Shown here: positions 61,326 to 64,000 of the stretch, in pieces | Numbering within the stretch: the stretch's first letter is position 1 | Layout: the number at the start of each line of letters is the position of its first letter | Source of the DNA: Citreicoccus inhibens | Lineage (GTDB): Bacteria > Myxococcota > Myxococcia > Myxococcales > Myxococcaceae | Assembly (NCBI RefSeq): GCF_019039035.1 | Contig: NZ_JAHNZT010000020.1 | Coordinates: forward strand, 1 to 64,000 | DNA: 64,000 nucleotides | Direction of reading: 5' to 3' | Translations under genes and position numbers: made by a program | Notes under the pieces: model-generated | Told to the model about the DNA's origin: nothing | Databases searched by the model: none | What the model saw: the letters and a program-made list of their open reading frames with translations, nothing else

Positions 61326-62758
61326 CCCATGAGGATGTCTCGTGCCTGGGCATCGTCCTCGAGCAAGCCAATGAGGTGTCGCAGCACGCCCATCTGCTTC
61401 TTGCAGAAGGCGCTGAAAGCCTTGTGTCCCACGGCATCCTTCTTCGTCGCCTGGTGGAAGACCGGATCCGCGCCACAGTAGGGGAGAAAGGCGCAGTCGC
61501 TGCACATGGGCGCGCCTTCCGGCATCGTGTCGCTGAGATGGGCCAGCAGCGTCTCGGATGTCATGATGGACTCGTAGGAGTCTCGAGAGAGATGCCCGAG
61601 TCGGAAGGAGAAATCGCCCATCTCCGCGAGCATCCGACCCTCGTCGGAGGCATACACCGCGCCGTCGTAGTTGTAGACCAGCGCGCCGATTCCAATGCCC
61701 GCGGGCGACTGGAGGTCGACATACGTCGAGCCCCTCGGGGAGAAGATCTTCTGTAGCAGGATGGCGGCGAACTCTTCCTGGAGCGGGTAGCCCTGCGCGT
61801 TGATGCGCAGGATATGGGCGAGCCCTCGCTTGTAGAACTCCACCCATGCCTCGACGCCGTACTGGCGTGAAGCACGCTGGCGCACGGCGAACCCATATGG
61901 GCTGAGGTTCCTCAGGAAGATGCTGCGGAAGCCCTGCCGCACGTACTCATCGATGATGTCCTCGACACGCTCCATGCTCGCGTGGGTCGTCGTCATCAGC
62001 GCGGAGACGCCGTCTGGCCCGAGTGCCTGCCTCGCCCGCTGAATTGCGTCGAGTGTGCGTCGATGGCTGTCCCCTCCTCGGACAGGACGCTGGGCATTGT
62101 GGAGATCCTCGGGCCCGTCCAGAGAGGTCGAGAGCAGCACTCCGTGAACTCGACAGAAGTCCAGCACCTCGTCCGTGAGTCGGGAGAGGTTGCTCGCAAT
62201 CACGAACTGGAGAGCCCGGCCATGCACGGCGTTCATGGCCTTGGCCCGCTCGATGATGTACCGGATGCGTTCGAAGTGGAGCAGCGGCTCCCCACCCTGG
62301 AACTCGATCTTGAGGGCGGGAGATGGACTGCGGAACATGAAGTCGAGCGCCCGGTCGGCATGTTCCTGCGACATGTCGAACTCGAGGCGGCCTTCCGCCT
62401 GCCGGGACACCTGGCAGTAGGCGCACGAGTGGTCGCAGCGCAGGGTGACCACGAAGATGTGCAGCCCGGTGAAGTTCGCCAACTGCTCCGCGCGGGTCCG
62501 ATACTTCAGGGCAAGCAGTTCGAGCGCCACGCGTGAGTGTGCGTCGAACAGGAAGTGGCGCGACTTGAGTGCTTGATATGTCGGACGGTCCGGTGGCAGC
62601 GAATGGCCAATGAAGTCGACCAACTCCTGCCGGGAGAGCACGACGTATTCGCCGGCGTCGTTCGTGACGACATACCGGGCGGCGTCCAGTCGGCTGAAGC
62701 GAACGGGCGCGAGCTGATAGCCCTGCGTGGATTGATACCGGGCGCGGTCATGGAACAT
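61316..62758 (-). CDS. hxsB: His-Xaa-Ser system radical SAM maturase HxsB
   Basis: 480 residues. Radical SAM motif TLRCDHSCAYCQVSRQ (CxxxCxxC), GGEP motif in EFQGGEPLLHFERI, and a C-terminal SPASM-like Cys set (MCSDCAFLPYCGADP). The N-terminal 100 residues carry a recognition-type domain (GYQLAPVRFSRLDAARYVVT, AGEYVVLSRQELVDF) usual for HxsB. Such enzymes make thioether or carbon-carbon links in peptides; the exact chemistry on HxsA is not established to my knowledge. ATG at 62758, 14 bases after hxsD. Confidence 0.9.
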   Translation of the reverse strand: MFHDRARYQSTQGYQLAPVRFSRLDAARYVVTNDAGEYVVLSRQELVDFIGHSLPPDRPTYQALKSRHFLFDAHSRVALELLALKYRTRAEQLANFTGLHIFVVTLRCDHSCAYCQVSRQAEGRLEFDMSQEHADRALDFMFRSPSPALKIEFQGGEPLLHFERIRYIIERAKAMNAVHGRALQFVIASNLSRLTDEVLDFCRVHGVLLSTSLDGPEDLHNAQRPVRGGDSHRRTLDAIQRARQALGPDGVSALMTTTHASMERVEDIIDEYVRQGFRSIFLRNLSPYGFAVRQRASRQYGVEAWVEFYKRGLAHILRINAQGYPLQEEFAAILLQKIFSPRGSTYVDLQSPAGIGIGALVYNYDGAVYASDEGRMLAEMGDFSFRLGHLSRDSYESIMTSETLLAHLSDTMPEGAPMCSDCAFLPYCGADPVFHQATKKDAVGHKAFSAFCKKQMGVLRHLIGLLEDDAQARDILMGWR

Positions 62759-62772
62759 GGCGTGCGTCGAAT

Positions 62773-63123
62773 TCAGTCCTGGCGAATCAGGTCCGTACGC
62801 GAGAAGGCCTGGGCGACAATCAGGGCACGCAGGGCTCGCGTCTCGTCGCCTACCTGTTCCCGGAGCTCCTGGTCCAGCAGCTCCTGGAAGAACAGCCGCA
62901 GGGTCTCCAGCGCGTCTTGCTCAGTGACGGTGGGGGCGAAGATGCAGCGAATGGGGAGGCGCTCCTCCTTGGGTGAGTCGAACACCGCAGTGAATTGCTC
63001 CGCGAAGCGGTAGGCGGACTTCTGAATCGCCGCGAGTCGATAGACGCGCAGATCGAGGAGGGTTTGAATCACCCCGTCTCGGAAGATGAAGGGGGATTGT
63101 GTCTCGGTGTCCGTCTTCGTCAC
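62773..63123 (-). CDS. hxsD: His-Xaa-Ser system protein HxsD
   Basis: 116 residues from GTG 63123 (GAGGAG seven bases upstream); ATG 63141 is an alternative but would overlap hxsA. Helical small protein with VIQTLLDLRVYRLAAIQKSA and YRFAEQFTAVFD followed by ALETLRLFFQELLDQELREQ, the pattern of HxsD. It is the small accessory protein of the His-Xaa-Ser system and by analogy with other RiPP systems may present the substrate to the two radical SAM enzymes (inference). Confidence 0.82.
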   Translation of the reverse strand: MTKTDTETQSPFIFRDGVIQTLLDLRVYRLAAIQKSAYRFAEQFTAVFDSPKEERLPIRCIFAPTVTEQDALETLRLFFQELLDQELREQVGDETRALRALIVAQAFSRTDLIRQD

Positions 63124-63134
63124 CTGATCGCTCC

Positions 63135-63734
63135 TCACCATTCAATCGAGACCTGGCCCGTTTGCCCCGCGACGAGCTCCACCTCGACCGTGGTGGAGCC
63201 CAGGAATGGATTCTCGACACGGACCCTGTGCTTGCCCGCAGACAGCCGCATGACTCCCGTCACGTCCACGCCCGCCGGCTTCTCATCGACGAAGATTCGG
63301 CCTCCGGGGTACGCGATGAAGGACACCGACGCCGCCTTGGGCGGAGGGGCGGGATGTGTCCTCGGCTCGGACGCGGGATGCACCTTCGGCTCGGATGAGG
63401 GATACGTGGTGGGTTCGGGCGGTGGTGGGGCCTTCGGTGCAACTGGGGCAACATAGTCGTCACCGCTGTAGCTTCGACTCCTGCTGCCGCTCCCAGAGTA
63501 GTGGCTGCGATGAGAAGAATGGGAGCGATGACCCGCCAGCAGGATCTGGCCCTGCGTGGGAGGCACGACGAGGAGCAGCTCACCCCGCGAGTCCTCTTCA
63601 TCGCGACGCCTCCAGGTGGGCTGGGCGACCTGGAGCGTGATGCCGGGGACGAGTAGCCCCGAGGGCGCCGCGCCACCCAGCAGGCCCATGAGCGCCGCGC
63701 TGACGGAGAGCAGACGGGGAGGTTTCGAGTTCAT
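63135..63734 (-). CDS. hxsA: His-Xaa-Ser repeat protein HxsA with PEGA domain
   Basis: 199 residues. An N-terminal hydrophobic signal or anchor (LLSVSAALMGLLGGAAPSG) leads to a core with the repeats HRS HSS HRS HYS (residues 69-80), then Gly/Ser/Arg alternation, a Pro/Glu-rich linker and a C-terminal PEGA domain (FIAYPGGRIFVDEKPAGVD, AGKHRVRVENP). HxsA is the presumed substrate of HxsB and HxsC. The PEGA domain, common in myxobacterial surface proteins, suggests anchoring or interaction outside the cell. ATG at 63734 has GGAGA upstream. The preceding gene overlaps by four bases. Confidence 0.88.
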   Translation of the reverse strand: MNSKPPRLLSVSAALMGLLGGAAPSGLLVPGITLQVAQPTWRRRDEEDSRGELLLVVPPTQGQILLAGHRSHSSHRSHYSGSGSRSRSYSGDDYVAPVAPKAPPPPEPTTYPSSEPKVHPASEPRTHPAPPPKAASVSFIAYPGGRIFVDEKPAGVDVTGVMRLSAGKHRVRVENPFLGSTTVEVELVAGQTGQVSIEW

Positions 63735-64000
63735 GGCGACACGTCTCCAATCCGCAGCTCCATCAGGGATGTTCCACTCCATCTCGCCACGAGAGGCACC
63801 GCGCCATCCCTCCAGGAGGACTGTGTGGGAGCCTTGCCGGAGAGTGCCTTCGGAGGTGAGGGCAGTTCGACCGAGTGTCCCAGGACACGCGCGAGGAGTG
63901 CCTTCGTGGTTTCGGAACCGCTGCCATTGAGGGCTCGCGAGCCCTTGTTCGCGCCCACCAGATATGCGCCCACGCAGCGCCCGTTCTTGAGTGCGCAGAA
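63731..64000 (-). CDS. C-terminal part of an unidentified protein upstream of hxsA
   Basis: The frame enters from beyond the window edge and ends at 63731, overlapping the hxsA start (ATGA). The visible 89 residues (CALKNGRCVGAYLVGANKGS, LARVLGHSVELPSPP, WSGTSLMELRIGDVSP) show no motif I can assign. Tight coupling indicates that it belongs to the hxs operon, which is worth checking upstream of the window. Confidence 0.6.
   Translation of the reverse strand, partial: FCALKNGRCVGAYLVGANKGSRALNGSGSETTKALLARVLGHSVELPSPPKALSGKAPTQSSWRDGAVPLVARWSGTSLMELRIGDVSP

Overview
The window is GC-rich, densely coded DNA with long antisense shadow frames, GTG/TTG starts and GGAG-type ribosome sites. The gene content suggests a fruiting myxobacterium of the Myxococcus/Corallococcus/Pyxidicoccus group: FG-GAP surface proteins, Asp/Ser/Gly-repeat lipoproteins with Cys-rich modules, a small Cys-rich exported peptide, orphan LuxR regulators, and predation-type toxins. 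This assignment is inference from gene content only. No rRNA, tRNA, CRISPR array or complete insertion sequence was seen.

Region by region. 1-5.8 kb: a TPR membrane protein (5' end outside the window), then heme O synthase, an ABC-2 exporter pair and a cupredoxin-like lipoprotein, a set suited to cytochrome oxidase and copper/heme maturation. 5.9-9.1 kb: a minus-strand envelope-stress operon (CpxP-like sensor, small exported protein, OmpR-type regulator, histidine kinase), with histidine-rich stretches in both sensor parts. 9.3-17.6 kb: cold-shock protein, cupin, an NmrA/SGNH pair divergent from a LysR regulator, a dimethylformamidase-like protein with FG-GAP repeats, and a GNAT enzyme. 17.6-20.4 kb: a Coa1-like protein, an EEP-fold nuclease and a YopT-type C58 cysteine protease. 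20.5-31 kb: a five-gene minus-strand operon (sigma factor, HTH protein, ImmA/IrrE peptidase, NurA-like nuclease, HerA-like ATPase), then a LuxR gene and a divergent SbcD/Mre11-SbcC/Rad50-like pair. Together these are the four enzymes of the archaeal DNA-end-resection set with a built-in damage-response type control circuit, the best candidate here for an undescribed system.

31-36.6 kb: an N-acyltransferase and a heme-oxygenase-like enzyme beside a second LuxR paralogue, a small Cys-rich exported peptide gene interrupted by one in-frame UGA, and an FAD monooxygenase with a TetR regulator that lacks a standard start codon. 36.7-44.9 kb: a Bacillus-type zinc phospholipase C with three extra C-terminal beta domains, a decayed serine-hydrolase gene, a Fic AMP-transferase, an amidinotransferase-family enzyme and a repeat-rich lipoprotein.

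45.2-52.7 kb: an orphan type VI-type effector island. It has a DUF4123 adaptor on the plus strand and, converging on it, a small T6SS-type protein, a peptidoglycan-binding-like carrier protein and a 1629-residue polytoxin (zinc ribbon, EEP nuclease, OTU deubiquitinase-like protease, a duplicated phage-type domain and a basic, NLS-like tail). 53.1-59.4 kb: cupin, fatty-acid hydroxylase, a broken MFS transporter, a TlpA-like thioredoxin, a ribosome hibernation factor, and a cytochrome P450 with an ABM-domain partner. 59.4-64 kb: a decayed alpha/beta hydrolase, then the His-Xaa-Ser peptide-modification operon hxsA-D-B-C with a PEGA-domain HxsA.

Common threads are enzymes that act on eukaryotic cell components (C58 protease, OTU protease, Fic, phospholipase C, two EEP nucleases, two of these proteins with nuclear-localisation-like tails) and DNA-end processing. 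The first suggests predation on, or defence against, eukaryotes such as amoebae or fungi; that is inference.
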